Positions 15,217 through 23,576 of a stretch of 64,000 nt of DNA are shown piece by piece. Source of the DNA: Constantimarinum furrinae (lineage in GTDB: Bacteria; Bacteroidota; Bacteroidia; Flavobacteriales; Flavobacteriaceae); contig NZ_CP052909.1 of assembly GCF_014295415.1 (NCBI RefSeq), positions 372,001 through 436,000 of the forward strand. Direction: 5' to 3'. Below the pieces are notes generated by a model. That model ran no database searches and was not told where the DNA came from. It saw only the letters and a program-made list of their open reading frames with translations. The position numbers were made by a program, and so were the translations under genes. Position 1 is the first letter of the stretch; each line of letters opens with the position of its first letter.

Positions 15217-17757
15217 TTACTCAACGGCAGTTTTAACCTTGTTTCGGTATAAGGATTTATCGACACAAGCTGCCATGGCTGTCTCATCCATGTCCACTCC
15301 TATAAAGGAACTTACCTTTTCACTAATTGATTCAGGATTCTCCAAAACATCTTTATAATCAACATAGATAAGCTCCACTCCAGGTTCTTTATCCTTCCAT
15401 ACTTCTACTGCAGAAAGTTGCTCCCAGTATGCATTGTATAATTTCACCGGAATTGTATTTGTATCTTTACCTATCATCTTTTGTTGAGACTTCACGACTT
15501 CATCCAAATTTCGTGTCATAAATACTATTTTATATCTGAAATTCGGATCGAGATACTTCAGCAATGGGGCTACAACCTTTACCGACTTGTTTTGTGCTTT
15601 ATCCAGCCATGAATTATCCTTATGTAAGGCCATTACAGGCTCATACTCGTAGTATCCTTTTGGATTCGACTCGTCTGCTTTTCGTTTCCCATCCACAAGG
15701 GAGTCGAGCCCAGCTTTATCAAGCATCTGCATCATAAGAGAAGTACCTGAACGTGGTAATCCCGATACTACAACAATCTGATCTTTTCTGTATTTATGAT
15801 CGTTTTTATCTTCAAGATTTAGTGGCTTCTGAATTTTTTCAATTACGTTCTCCAAAGCTTTTTCCGCCCTAGGATATGCTTTAGGTTTTAACCTCGCAGC
15901 TGTTTCGTAAGCGATCTTTGCGTTTTCCAGATCTCCTAACTTTTCAAGGGCTTCTCCGAGAGTATAATGTGCTTCCGGAAAATATTTCACCAATTCGATA
16001 CTTGTTAGCGCACTTTCGGCAGCATCTTCATACTCACCCATTCTAAGTAAAACTTCAGCCAACGCCCGGTGAAATTTAGCTTTATCAGATTCTAAGAGTA
16101 TGGCCTCTTCGTAGGCTAATTTGGCATCGGTATACCGGCTGAGTCTTCGGTATAGTTTTCCAATTTGAAACCATACTTCACTATTCGGACTTTTATCTTT
16201 AGCATTCTCTAAAACAGCGAGGGCTTCAGAAACCTTTTCTTTACCCACCAATATTTGAGCTTCAGCAAAATAGGTATTCAGCTTAAATTCCGAATTTCGC
16301 TCTCTTAAGATATTTAAATATTCTTCAGCTTTATCATAGTCGAGCATTTTTAGACTAATCGTCAATAAGTCCATATAATAAGGAATCACATCCACAGGTT
16401 CTTTTTCTTCTACCAGTTCTAATAAAAGTTTCAGTGATTTCGAATAATCCTTTTTTCCCAAATACACTCTGGCCAGATTATGCTTTAGATCACATTTAGT
16501 TTTAAGTATTGCAGTTTCAATCTTTTCATCGGGACGCTCAATATACCCCAGTTCGATCAATTGCTCCATGGTTTCCTGATCGCTTAGCTGATCAGTTTTA
16601 GAGTCTTTGTCAAGCTCACCGAAATTTCCTTCTATATTCTCCCAACTATCGATATATTCGGGGGTTCCTGGATTTTTAAAGATATCTAACGCAACATTTC
16701 CATCCATATCCTTACCAACCGGAAGACCGAAATGATGTAAAATTGTTGGTGCAACATCAATGAGCCCCAGACCGAATATTTTTTCGTTCTTTTTAATATT
16801 GGGACCACTGGCTACAAAGATTCCAAACTGTCGGTGATCCAATGCAGGAGCTGCTGGATACTTAGGCATTTTAAGAATACGTTTATTTCCCGATTCGAAT
16901 CCGTGGTCGGACATGATCACGACTGTAGTGTCATCATCGATTAGGTCTAACGTTCGTTCTAACATCATATCCTGAAAACGATATGCTCCAACGACTGCAT
17001 CCTTATATACTTCATATAAAGGAAGAGGCACCCCTTTCATCTTTGGTGGGTGATACTTCATATAGGCATGACAAAAATGATCGATAAGATCATAGTAGAT
17101 CGCCATAAAATCCCATTCTGTCGTTCTCATTACATTCGTTGCCGCTGCATGCACGGAAACATTTTCAGCAAACATCTTTGCAAATGCGTCTAACCCTTTG
17201 TCTTTTTCCTGGTCAATTCGACCTGCATTAGGAATAAAAGGGAGAATATGTTCTGAAGTCACTTCATATGGAAACATCCTTAGATCTTTCATATCCTTTC
17301 GCAATTCGTCAGGATGAATGACTCCTTTAGGTATAGGATTTTTTTTCTTTGGGTCCTTATTTACTTTTTGAAATTTATCGGACACCATCACTCCATTTAT
17401 TGGCTCCGCCGGGTAGCTCGGCCACCAACCTACGACATTGGATTTGTATCCCTTACTATTTAGAATGTTCCAGATTGCACGTGAATTTCTGGATTGACTG
17501 GTTACAGGTCGCAAGCCTTTAAGATCGGGTGCAATTTCAATAAAACCGAGAACACCATGCTTATCGGGAGTCTTCCCTGTAGCAACCGATGACCACAACA
17601 TGGGACTATAGGGAGGGTTCATTGTACTCATATTTCCCCATATCCCATTATCTATAATTTTTTTAAGTGTTGGCATTTGTCCCTTTGCTAATAAAGGACC
17701 TATTATTTTCCAATCTGCAGCATCCCATCCTATCAACAATAATTTATTCTTTTTCAT
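15217..17757 (-). CDS. Trimodular protein: type I phosphodiesterase/nucleotide pyrophosphatase + TPR + sulfotransferase
   Basis: 846 residues, no signal peptide, so probably cytoplasmic. Residues about 5-390 are an alkaline-phosphatase-superfamily phosphodiesterase (KLLLIGWDAADWKII, PPYSPMLWSSVATGKTPDKHG, MSDHGFESG, ALDHRQFGIFV). About 420-650 are TPR-like helical repeats (AYEEAILLESDKAKFHRALAE, AHYTLGEALEKLGDLENAK). About 660-840 are a sulfotransferase with the PAPS-binding loop VVSGLPRSGTSLMMQML. The natural substrate is unknown; the fusion suggests coupled removal and transfer of sulfate/phosphate esters or nucleotide handling. Its start overlaps a 55-codon gene, implying coupling. Confidence 0.85.
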   Translation of the reverse strand: MKKNKLLLIGWDAADWKIIGPLLAKGQMPTLKKIIDNGIWGNMSTMNPPYSPMLWSSVATGKTPDKHGVLGFIEIAPDLKGLRPVTSQSRNSRAIWNILNSKGYKSNVVGWWPSYPAEPINGVMVSDKFQKVNKDPKKKNPIPKGVIHPDELRKDMKDLRMFPYEVTSEHILPFIPNAGRIDQEKDKGLDAFAKMFAENVSVHAAATNVMRTTEWDFMAIYYDLIDHFCHAYMKYHPPKMKGVPLPLYEVYKDAVVGAYRFQDMMLERTLDLIDDDTTVVIMSDHGFESGNKRILKMPKYPAAPALDHRQFGIFVASGPNIKKNEKIFGLGLIDVAPTILHHFGLPVGKDMDGNVALDIFKNPGTPEYIDSWENIEGNFGELDKDSKTDQLSDQETMEQLIELGYIERPDEKIETAILKTKCDLKHNLARVYLGKKDYSKSLKLLLELVEEKEPVDVIPYYMDLLTISLKMLDYDKAEEYLNILRERNSEFKLNTYFAEAQILVGKEKVSEALAVLENAKDKSPNSEVWFQIGKLYRRLSRYTDAKLAYEEAILLESDKAKFHRALAEVLLRMGEYEDAAESALTSIELVKYFPEAHYTLGEALEKLGDLENAKIAYETAARLKPKAYPRAEKALENVIEKIQKPLNLEDKNDHKYRKDQIVVVSGLPRSGTSLMMQMLDKAGLDSLVDGKRKADESNPKGYYEYEPVMALHKDNSWLDKAQNKSVKVVAPLLKYLDPNFRYKIVFMTRNLDEVVKSQQKMIGKDTNTIPVKLYNAYWEQLSAVEVWKDKEPGVELIYVDYKDVLENPESISEKVSSFIGVDMDETAMAACVDKSLYRNKVKTAVE

Positions 17758-17911
17758 CTAGCGTACTTTTATTTCCTTCTTCCTTTAAAATTGCATTCCT
17801 AACCTTTCTCCATTCCCGAAGTCCTATATCTCCATAGGCCAGAAGTCCTAAAGAACCTTCCTTAGTAATTTTAAATTCTGTTAATTTTTTATTTTTTTTG
17901 GCGTTTTCCAT
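17744..17911 (-). CDS. Small conserved-looking protein (55 aa) coupled to the trimodular enzyme
   Basis: A short gene, ATG at 17911 to TAA at 17744, overlapping the first 14 bases of the downstream 846-codon gene. The product is basic: MENAKKNKKLTEFKITKEG at the N-terminus, then SLGLLAYGDIGLREWRKVR and a charged tail ending LDEKE. No signal peptide or membrane segment. I do not recognise the family. The overlapping start/stop, the protein-like composition and the lack of any competing gene in this stretch support real coding. It may be a small partner or translational coupler for the phosphodiesterase-sulfotransferase. Confidence 0.65.
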   Translation of the reverse strand: MENAKKNKKLTEFKITKEGSLGLLAYGDIGLREWRKVRNAILKEEGNKSTLDEKE

Positions 17912-18013
17912 AAATTATTTGTGATTGTACTCATTTAATCTTAAATTCATGCTCTCGTTGTCCCTGTTTTGGGGTTTAAAACAACAAAACAATTAATTCA
18001 AATCCTAATTAAT

Positions 18014-18823
18014 ATGAAAAAAATTACTACAAAAAAGTTATCAAAAAGACTTTCGCAGTATGGAGCATTATCTTTAGCAATTGCTGGAGTTTCTGATGCT
18101 GCCGGTCAGATTATTTACACAGATATCGACCCGGACGAGACTATAACAGGATCTAATTATATGTTAGATCTTGATGGTGATACTTCTATCGATTACGATA
18201 TCATTGCAAGAAGTGACGTGCCTGCAGTTCGAGTTTACAATAGCAACTCGAATTCTATATTAGGACTAAACTTTGGTGGAAATTATAACTATCCATTGGC
18301 TTTAAGTAGTGGAGCACCAATTAGTAGCGGTCAAAACTTTTACCAACATTCAGTATACCAAACACTAAACTGGGGTGGATGCACATATACTAATAGTCAG
18401 TGGTGTGGTGGACAAGTCGATAAATATCTTGGTCTTAGATTTAACATCGGAGGAGATACTCATTACGGATGGGTTAGATTAGATGTTCCCGCTGATGGAT
18501 CTAACTTTACGATCAAAGATTATGCTTATGAATCTACACCTGATATGGCAATTGCCGCAGGTGATACCGGAGGATTGGGTGTTGGAGATGAGGCTTTCAG
18601 TAACTTCCAGTTCTTAGTAGACACTAATAATCAATTGGTACTTAAAGCTGCTGTAGCTATGGACAATGTAGACATCTATAATGTTCTTGGTCAAAAAGTG
18701 ATCTCTCAAGATCTAACAAGTACTAATGAAACCATAGACCTGTCGGCTCAGACCTCAGGAATCTATTTGGCTACTGTAACTATTGAAGGTGCACAAAGAA
18801 CTATCAAAGTAGTTAAGAAGTAA
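18014..18823 (+). CDS. Secreted protein with T9SS C-terminal sorting domain
   Basis: A 269-residue exported protein starting MKKITTKKLSKRLSQYG; the leader KRLSQYGALSLAIAGVSDAAGQ is unusually long and basic for a signal peptide. The mature part is rich in Asp/Asn/Gly/Tyr (LDLDGDTSIDYDI, YLGLRFNIGGDTHYGWVRLDV), resembling DUF-type surface proteins of Bacteroidetes. The last 80 residues are a type A T9SS sorting domain (VDIYNVLGQKVISQ...SGIYLATVTIEGAQRTIKVVKK). Likely crosses the outer membrane via T9SS; function unknown. Monocistronic, with a strong terminator downstream. Confidence 0.8.
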   Translation: MKKITTKKLSKRLSQYGALSLAIAGVSDAAGQIIYTDIDPDETITGSNYMLDLDGDTSIDYDIIARSDVPAVRVYNSNSNSILGLNFGGNYNYPLALSSGAPISSGQNFYQHSVYQTLNWGGCTYTNSQWCGGQVDKYLGLRFNIGGDTHYGWVRLDVPADGSNFTIKDYAYESTPDMAIAAGDTGGLGVGDEAFSNFQFLVDTNNQLVLKAAVAMDNVDIYNVLGQKVISQDLTSTNETIDLSAQTSGIYLATVTIEGAQRTIKVVKK

Positions 18824-18844
18824 TTTCATAAAAATAATTTTTAT

Positions 18845-18876
18845 TAAAAAACCGGCACTTTGTGTCGGTTTTTTTG
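18845..18876 (+). terminator. Terminator of the T9SS-protein gene
   Basis: AAAAACCGGCAC, 5-base loop, GTGTCGGTTTTTTT (one G-T pair), 22 bases after the stop. Confidence 0.85.
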
Positions 18877-18892
18877 TAAATTTATTTAAGCT

Positions 18893-18966
18893 GGACATCA
18901 AATCTTTATGTCCATTTATTTCTCCCCTATTATTTATTCAATTTTGAATCACATTGTTATGTGATT
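18893..18966. other. Two short hairpins in the leader region of the Cys-rich protein gene
   Basis: GGACAT...ATGTCC (18893-18913) and AATCACAT-TGTT-ATGTGATT (18947-18966) lie 50-120 bp before the next start codon. The second is a perfect 8-bp stem. They could be operators or leader structures; nothing else is evident between 18877 and 19015. Confidence 0.4.
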
Positions 18967-19015
18967 ACTTGTGGCTCCCGCGTAAAATAGATTGTTTAAT
19001 TTAAATTTCTATATT

Positions 19016-19498
19016 ATGAAAAAAGCCCTATTTATCTTGGCCGTTGTAACTGTTGGTTTTGCAGTTTACAGTTTTACCGAAAAAGACGAGAATCCGATTA
19101 TCACCTCGGAAAAGACCACTACAATTTCAGATGACATTATCAAAACCATTGAAAATGAGGATCTGAATGATCACATTCAAAAGAATTTTGTTCGCTATTT
19201 TGATGACGTAGAATTCGTCACCGCGCACTATAGTGATACGAAAAACTTTTATTATTATAAGGTGCACGGTTCCAAAAACGGGATCAGTACCACACAAGGT
19301 CTGAAAATTGAAAAAAGTGATCTTGAGAATGAGACCTATACATATATAGATTTCTCAAACATTCAGGTAAATGAACTTACTGAATATTGTAAGGATGACT
19401 CCAGTAATCCTGAATGCTTTTGTGTTCGTCCAAATTTCAAGTTTTGTCAAATAATTTGTGCTGTTTGGAATGGCACGACCTGTTACCCACCTCTATAA
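19016..19498 (+). CDS. Small exported protein with Cys-rich C-terminus
   Basis: 160 residues, family not recognised. N-terminal signal/anchor MKKALFILAVVTVGFAVYSF, then a PepSY/cystatin-like alpha-beta region (EFVTAHYSDTKNFYYYKVHG) and a C-terminal tail with six Cys within the last 37 residues (CKDDSSNPECFCVRPNFKFC...IICAVWNGTTCYPPL), likely disulfide-bonded in the periplasm or outside. The start at ATG 19016 is chosen over an upstream in-frame codon because it begins the signal sequence. Flanked by strong terminators on both sides, so transcribed alone. Confidence 0.7.
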   Translation: MKKALFILAVVTVGFAVYSFTEKDENPIITSEKTTTISDDIIKTIENEDLNDHIQKNFVRYFDDVEFVTAHYSDTKNFYYYKVHGSKNGISTTQGLKIEKSDLENETYTYIDFSNIQVNELTEYCKDDSSNPECFCVRPNFKFCQIICAVWNGTTCYPPL

Positions 19499-19511
19499 TT
19501 TTCCTATTAAC

Positions 19512-19540
19512 AAAAAAGCGGCACCATGTGCCGCTTTTTT
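19512..19540. terminator. Bidirectional terminator
   Basis: AAAAAAGCGGCAC-CAT-GTGCCGCTTTTTT is perfectly symmetric, placed between the convergent Cys-rich protein gene and rlmN; it touches the rlmN stop codon. Confidence 0.92.
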
Positions 19541-20579
19541 AATGCTTATTCGCCAACTGCCCGCAGGCGGCATCAATATCCTTTCCTCTGCTTCGTCTTA
19601 CGGTAACCGGGATACGGTTTCGCTCTAACTGCTCAATATAACTGTCTATGGCATCGGTAGGTGCCTGTTGAAAGTCACCGTCGTCTATGGGGTTATACTC
19701 AATGAGATTTACCTTGCAGGGCACATAGTTACAGAACTTCACCAGAGCATCTATATCTTCCTGCTTATCGTTGATGTCCTTCCATACCACATACTCGTAA
19801 GTGATCTTTCTTTTGGTGTGTTCATACCAATATTCCAATGATTCCCGCAGATCGGTAAGCGTAAAACTTTTGGCAAACGGCATGATCTGCTCCCGGGTTT
19901 CCTGAATACCCGAATGCAATGACACTGCAAGATTGAATTTTACCTTGTCGTCTGCCAGTTTTTTGATCATCTTCGGCACCCCGGATGTTGAAACAGTGAT
20001 ACGCTTTGGAGACATGCCCAGCCCTTCGGGGTCTGTGATCTTATCGATGGAAGCCAGCACATTCTTATAGTTCATTAAAGGCTCTCCCATTCCCATAAAC
20101 ACTATGTTCGAAAGCGGTCTGTCGTGATACAAGCGGCTTTCTCTGTCTATGGCAACCACCTGGTCGTAGATCTCGTCGGGATTTAAATTACGCATGCGTT
20201 TGAGACGGGCGGTGGCACAAAACTTACAGTCGAGACTGCACCCTACCTGAGACGATACACAGGCCGTAGTTCTTTTTTTAGTAGGGATCAACACAGATTC
20301 TACTATAAGTCCGTCGTGAAGCTTTACCGCATTTTTAACGGTGCCGTCGGCACTTTTTTGAAGACTGTCGACTTCGATATGATTGATCACGAACTGCTGC
20401 TCCAGTTGCTGTCGGGTTTCTTTTGAAATATTGGTCATGGCCTCGAAGCTATGCGCCCCTTTATTCCACAGCCATTCATAGACCTGATCGCCGCGAAAGC
20501 GCTTATCGCCTATATGTTCAAAAAATTCGCGAAGCTCCTCTTTCGATAATGCACGGATGTCCCTTTTTTCATTTTTCAT
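19539..20579 (-). CDS. rlmN: Dual-specificity RNA methyltransferase RlmN
   Basis: Radical-SAM enzyme that methylates C2 of A2503 in 23S rRNA and A37 of some tRNAs. The 4Fe-4S motif is CSLDCKFC (Cys114, 118, 121). The C-terminal methyl-carrying Cys lies at about 339 in AACGQLANKH, with the partner Cys near 107 (TTACVSSQVGC). Length 346 and the N-terminal helical RNA-binding region (SKEELREFFEHIG) are normal. Stands alone between terminators, downstream of and opposite to the Cys-rich protein gene. Confidence 0.95.
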   Translation of the reverse strand: MKNEKRDIRALSKEELREFFEHIGDKRFRGDQVYEWLWNKGAHSFEAMTNISKETRQQLEQQFVINHIEVDSLQKSADGTVKNAVKLHDGLIVESVLIPTKKRTTACVSSQVGCSLDCKFCATARLKRMRNLNPDEIYDQVVAIDRESRLYHDRPLSNIVFMGMGEPLMNYKNVLASIDKITDPEGLGMSPKRITVSTSGVPKMIKKLADDKVKFNLAVSLHSGIQETREQIMPFAKSFTLTDLRESLEYWYEHTKRKITYEYVVWKDINDKQEDIDALVKFCNYVPCKVNLIEYNPIDDGDFQQAPTDAIDSYIEQLERNRIPVTVRRSRGKDIDAACGQLANKH

Positions 20580-20610
20580 TACCCTGCAAAAATACGGGAA
20601 TCGCCTCCGA

Positions 20611-20644
20611 TAAAAAAACCTTATCTCTTGAAAGAGATAAGGTT
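20611..20644 (-). terminator. Terminator of the T9SS serine protease gene
   Basis: Minus strand AACCTTATCTCT, 4-base loop, AGAGATAAGGTT, then seven T: a 12-bp perfect stem 32 bases past the stop. Confidence 0.9.
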
Positions 20645-20675
20645 CTAAACAACATAATAATTAATTGGTGGTTAC

Positions 20676-22331
20676 TTAATTTATTATGATCTTCTTTGTT
20701 ATTTCTGAATTGCTGTCGTTATCAATAAGTCGTAAAAAGTAAACCCCCTTAGTATAAGAATCTACTGAAATCGTATTCATGGTATTGGAAAGCGAACCTT
20801 TAGACAGCATCTGCCCGCTTACTGTGTAAAACTGGTACTCCAGATTTGGATAACGGGAATTCATAATTGTGATCTCGGTGGTTGCCGGATTTGGAAAAAT
20901 ATCCAAACTCCCTGTCAATTCGTTATCCGGAATGTTAAGTATATTGAGCATGGTATCGATATAGGGTTGTCCCGAACCATTTGGATCCAGCCAATCACTC
21001 AATCGGGTTGAAGAGGTATTGCCACTGTTCCAGGATATTCCAAATCTCCCGTAGACATCAAATTCACCATTGTTTGCTGTACCCTCACAAAAAGATTCTC
21101 CTCCATACAATTGACCGATTACACGACCATTTTCATTAAACAGCGGAGACCCGGACGAACCACTTTCGGTGGTCCCAATTTCCCATCCGTTTCCGTTTCC
21201 GGCAGAAGCCCCTTTAATAAGCCAGACTTCGGTACCCGAAGCTATATCCTTAACAGCACCGCTATCATCACGACAAATTTTCATAATATCTCCGGTGGGA
21301 TGATGGATCCCAACTTCAAATTCGGGTAACAAATCTCTATTATCCCAACCCGCAAATGCAACATCCCAAGTTGTTGGAATTTCATTGAACAATTCCACCA
21401 GAACAAAATCGCTTAAGCTATTACTGGCTTTGAGTTCTGCCCCACTCATTGTAAAATTAGTCTGTATATCGATACTTTCTTCTTCAGTGCCACAGACAGG
21501 ATTAGGACTCATCCAGTTAAAACGAATGGACCAAAGTGCAGGATCACTATTCTCCAGACAATGATTTCCGGTAAGTAAATACGGTGTTTTATCGCGTAGG
21601 GTATTATTGACCAATACGGCAGAACACAAATAGCCGTTTCCGAGAGTTAACAGCACCACAGATTTCTTTACTTCATTTTTTCTATCGTCAAAATCAGCAC
21701 CAATGGGGCAGTTCACATCATAATTGCAGGCTCCGGATTCGTTGATCCCTCGGTTCGCTCCTGCCGATCGGTTTTCGTTGCCGTTGCGATATCCGTGTAT
21801 AATTCCTGAAATTTCCAGACTTGCCTGATCGGTCACCGATCTGGGTTGATAATATTCTATCCAGATCGTTTCACCGGCAATAAACCAGCTTCCGAAAATA
21901 TTACTGGGTCGGTTGTCGCTATCGTTGTAGACCCTGGAAAATTCGTTGCCGTCCAAGCTAAACAGTTGTACACGTGCGCCTTCAGGAATAAAGAAATCAT
22001 CAAAATTAACGCTTAAATTTAAAGCTTCCGGAGAACGAATCGCGATAAGCCAAAGTTTGTCACCATTTTCCAAAACCGTTAATGTTCCGTCATTTTTAAG
22101 ATCGAGATCAAGTTCACGGGTAATACCATAACGCCACGGCTTGCTTTTATCGCGGTCGTTCACCAGATCTTCAAGATAGATCTGATCCAGATTTAAAGGG
22201 GGTAACTCAATAGGAGATATCCGGTTTTGAATTCCCAGACTCCAGCTAACAGGGATTGCCTCATCAATTTCCTGAGAAAAAGAGGAGAAGCCAAGTAAAC
22301 ATAAGAAAACCAGAAGTAGTGTTTTTCTCAT
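20676..22331 (-). CDS. Secreted trypsin-like serine endopeptidase with T9SS sorting domain
   Basis: 551 residues. Signal peptide ends near FSSFSQ; a propeptide-like region (about 21-200) precedes a chymotrypsin-fold protease resembling lysyl endopeptidase. The catalytic triad is visible: His257 in TGNHC, Asp308 in SDFVLVEL and Ser395 in GSSGSPLF. Several Cys pairs (201/208, 236/258, 280/353) are consistent with disulfides. The last 75 residues form a T9SS type A domain (LDIFPNPATTEITI...GVYFLRLIDND...KKIIIN). Expected to be exported, sorted through T9SS and released or anchored at the surface for protein degradation. Confidence 0.88.
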   Translation of the reverse strand: MRKTLLLVFLCLLGFSSFSQEIDEAIPVSWSLGIQNRISPIELPPLNLDQIYLEDLVNDRDKSKPWRYGITRELDLDLKNDGTLTVLENGDKLWLIAIRSPEALNLSVNFDDFFIPEGARVQLFSLDGNEFSRVYNDSDNRPSNIFGSWFIAGETIWIEYYQPRSVTDQASLEISGIIHGYRNGNENRSAGANRGINESGACNYDVNCPIGADFDDRKNEVKKSVVLLTLGNGYLCSAVLVNNTLRDKTPYLLTGNHCLENSDPALWSIRFNWMSPNPVCGTEEESIDIQTNFTMSGAELKASNSLSDFVLVELFNEIPTTWDVAFAGWDNRDLLPEFEVGIHHPTGDIMKICRDDSGAVKDIASGTEVWLIKGASAGNGNGWEIGTTESGSSGSPLFNENGRVIGQLYGGESFCEGTANNGEFDVYGRFGISWNSGNTSSTRLSDWLDPNGSGQPYIDTMLNILNIPDNELTGSLDIFPNPATTEITIMNSRYPNLEYQFYTVSGQMLSKGSLSNTMNTISVDSYTKGVYFLRLIDNDSNSEITKKIIIN

Positions 22332-22410
22332 CGACGGTATTAGTTAGCTACGCTATAGACTTACTAAAATACCGTTTTATTTTGATATTTGAAAATCAAT
22401 TCTTTACAAA

Positions 22411-22437
22411 ATAAAAAAACCCTGAATTTCTTCAGGG
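22411..22437 (-). terminator. queA terminator
   Basis: Minus strand CCCTGAA-gaaa-TTCAGGG followed by seven T, ten bases after the queA stop. Confidence 0.85.
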
Positions 22438-22446
22438 CTTCAGTTT

Positions 22447-23496
22447 TTATATGATCAACATAGCATCGCCGTAGGTATAGAACCTGTATTTCTCTTTTAT
22501 GGCTTCCGCATAGGCTTCTTTTATGAACTCGTGACCCGCAAAAGCAGCTACCATCATCAATAAAGTTGATTTTGGAGTATGAAAATTAGTTACCATGGTA
22601 TTTGCAATACTAAAGTCGTAGGGAGGAAAAATAAACTTATTCGTCCAACCGGAATATGCATTGAGCGTATGATTTGAAGAAACTGAACTTTCAAGAGCTC
22701 TCATCACTGTAGTTCCCACGGCACAGATCCTCTTTTTACGCTTTACACCATTATTGATGATGTCTACCGCCTCCTGACCAATGATGATCTCTTCCGAGTC
22801 CATTTTGTGTTTGGAAAGGTCTTCAACCTCTACCGGGCTGAAAGTTCCCAATCCTACATGCAAGGTTACTTCGGCAAAATCCACTCCTTTTATCTCAAGG
22901 CGTTTTAAAAGGTGTTTCGAAAAGTGTAGTCCGGCGGTTGGGGCTGCAACAGCACCTTCCTGCTTTGCGAAGATCGTTTGATACCGTTCTGCATCTTCCG
23001 GCTCTACATCTCTCTTTATATATTTTGGAAGCGGGGTTTCACCCAGTTCGGTAAGTTTATTTCTAAATTCTTCATAGGAACCGTCAAACAAAAAACGCAG
23101 GGTACGTCCTCGGGAAGTGGTATTATCGATCACCTCGGCAACCAAAGATTCGTCTTCACCGAAATACAATTTGTTTCCAATTCTTATCTTACGCGCGGGA
23201 TCTACCAGTACATCCCAGAGTCGGGTTTCAGAATTTAATTCTCGTAATAGAAAAACCTCGATTCGGGCTCCTGTTTTTTCTTTATTACCAAACAATCTGG
23301 CCGGAAAAACCTTGGTATTGTTAAGCACCAGTACATCATCTTCCTCAAAATAATCGATAAGGTCTTTAAACATTTTGTGCTCAATGGTCTTTTCCTTTCT
23401 GTTAAGGACCATTAGACGGGCTTCGTCTCTGTTAGGAGCTGGATATTCGGCTAAAAGTTCGGGGGGTAAATTAAAATTGAAATTCGAGAGTTTCAT
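22447..23496 (-). CDS. queA: S-adenosylmethionine:tRNA ribosyltransferase-isomerase QueA
   Basis: Transfers and isomerises the ribosyl part of SAM onto 7-aminomethyl-deazaguanine in tRNA, making epoxyqueuosine. 349 residues from [20 protein letters not shown]. Signature blocks: [58 protein letters not shown] and [18 protein letters not shown]. An upstream in-frame extension to 23535 exists but overlaps the -7 box, so the start at 23496 is preferred. Upstream on the same strand is aroA, separated by a promoter. Confidence 0.95.
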   Translation of the reverse strand: MKLSNFNFNLPPELLAEYPAPNRDEARLMVLNRKEKTIEHKMFKDLIDYFEEDDVLVLNNTKVFPARLFGNKEKTGARIEVFLLRELNSETRLWDVLVDPARKIRIGNKLYFGEDESLVAEVIDNTTSRGRTLRFLFDGSYEEFRNKLTELGETPLPKYIKRDVEPEDAERYQTIFAKQEGAVAAPTAGLHFSKHLLKRLEIKGVDFAEVTLHVGLGTFSPVEVEDLSKHKMDSEEIIIGQEAVDIINNGVKRKKRICAVGTTVMRALESSVSSNHTLNAYSGWTNKFIFPPYDFSIANTMVTNFHTPKSTLLMMVAAFAGHEFIKEAYAEAIKEKYRFYTYGDAMLII

Positions 23497-23532
23497 TCCC
23501 ATAGTACGTGTGGTTTTGGCTTTGAAAAGGGG

Positions 23533-23564
23533 CAAATATACAACCTCAGCATAGGGGTTGTCAA
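23533..23564 (-). promoter_or_regulatory. queA promoter
   Basis: TTGAC (-33 like, 23564-23560) and a perfect -7 box TATATTTG (23540-23533) with about 19-21 bp spacing, 37 bases upstream of the chosen queA start. Confidence 0.6.
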
Positions 23565-23576
23565 GTAAATACGCAT

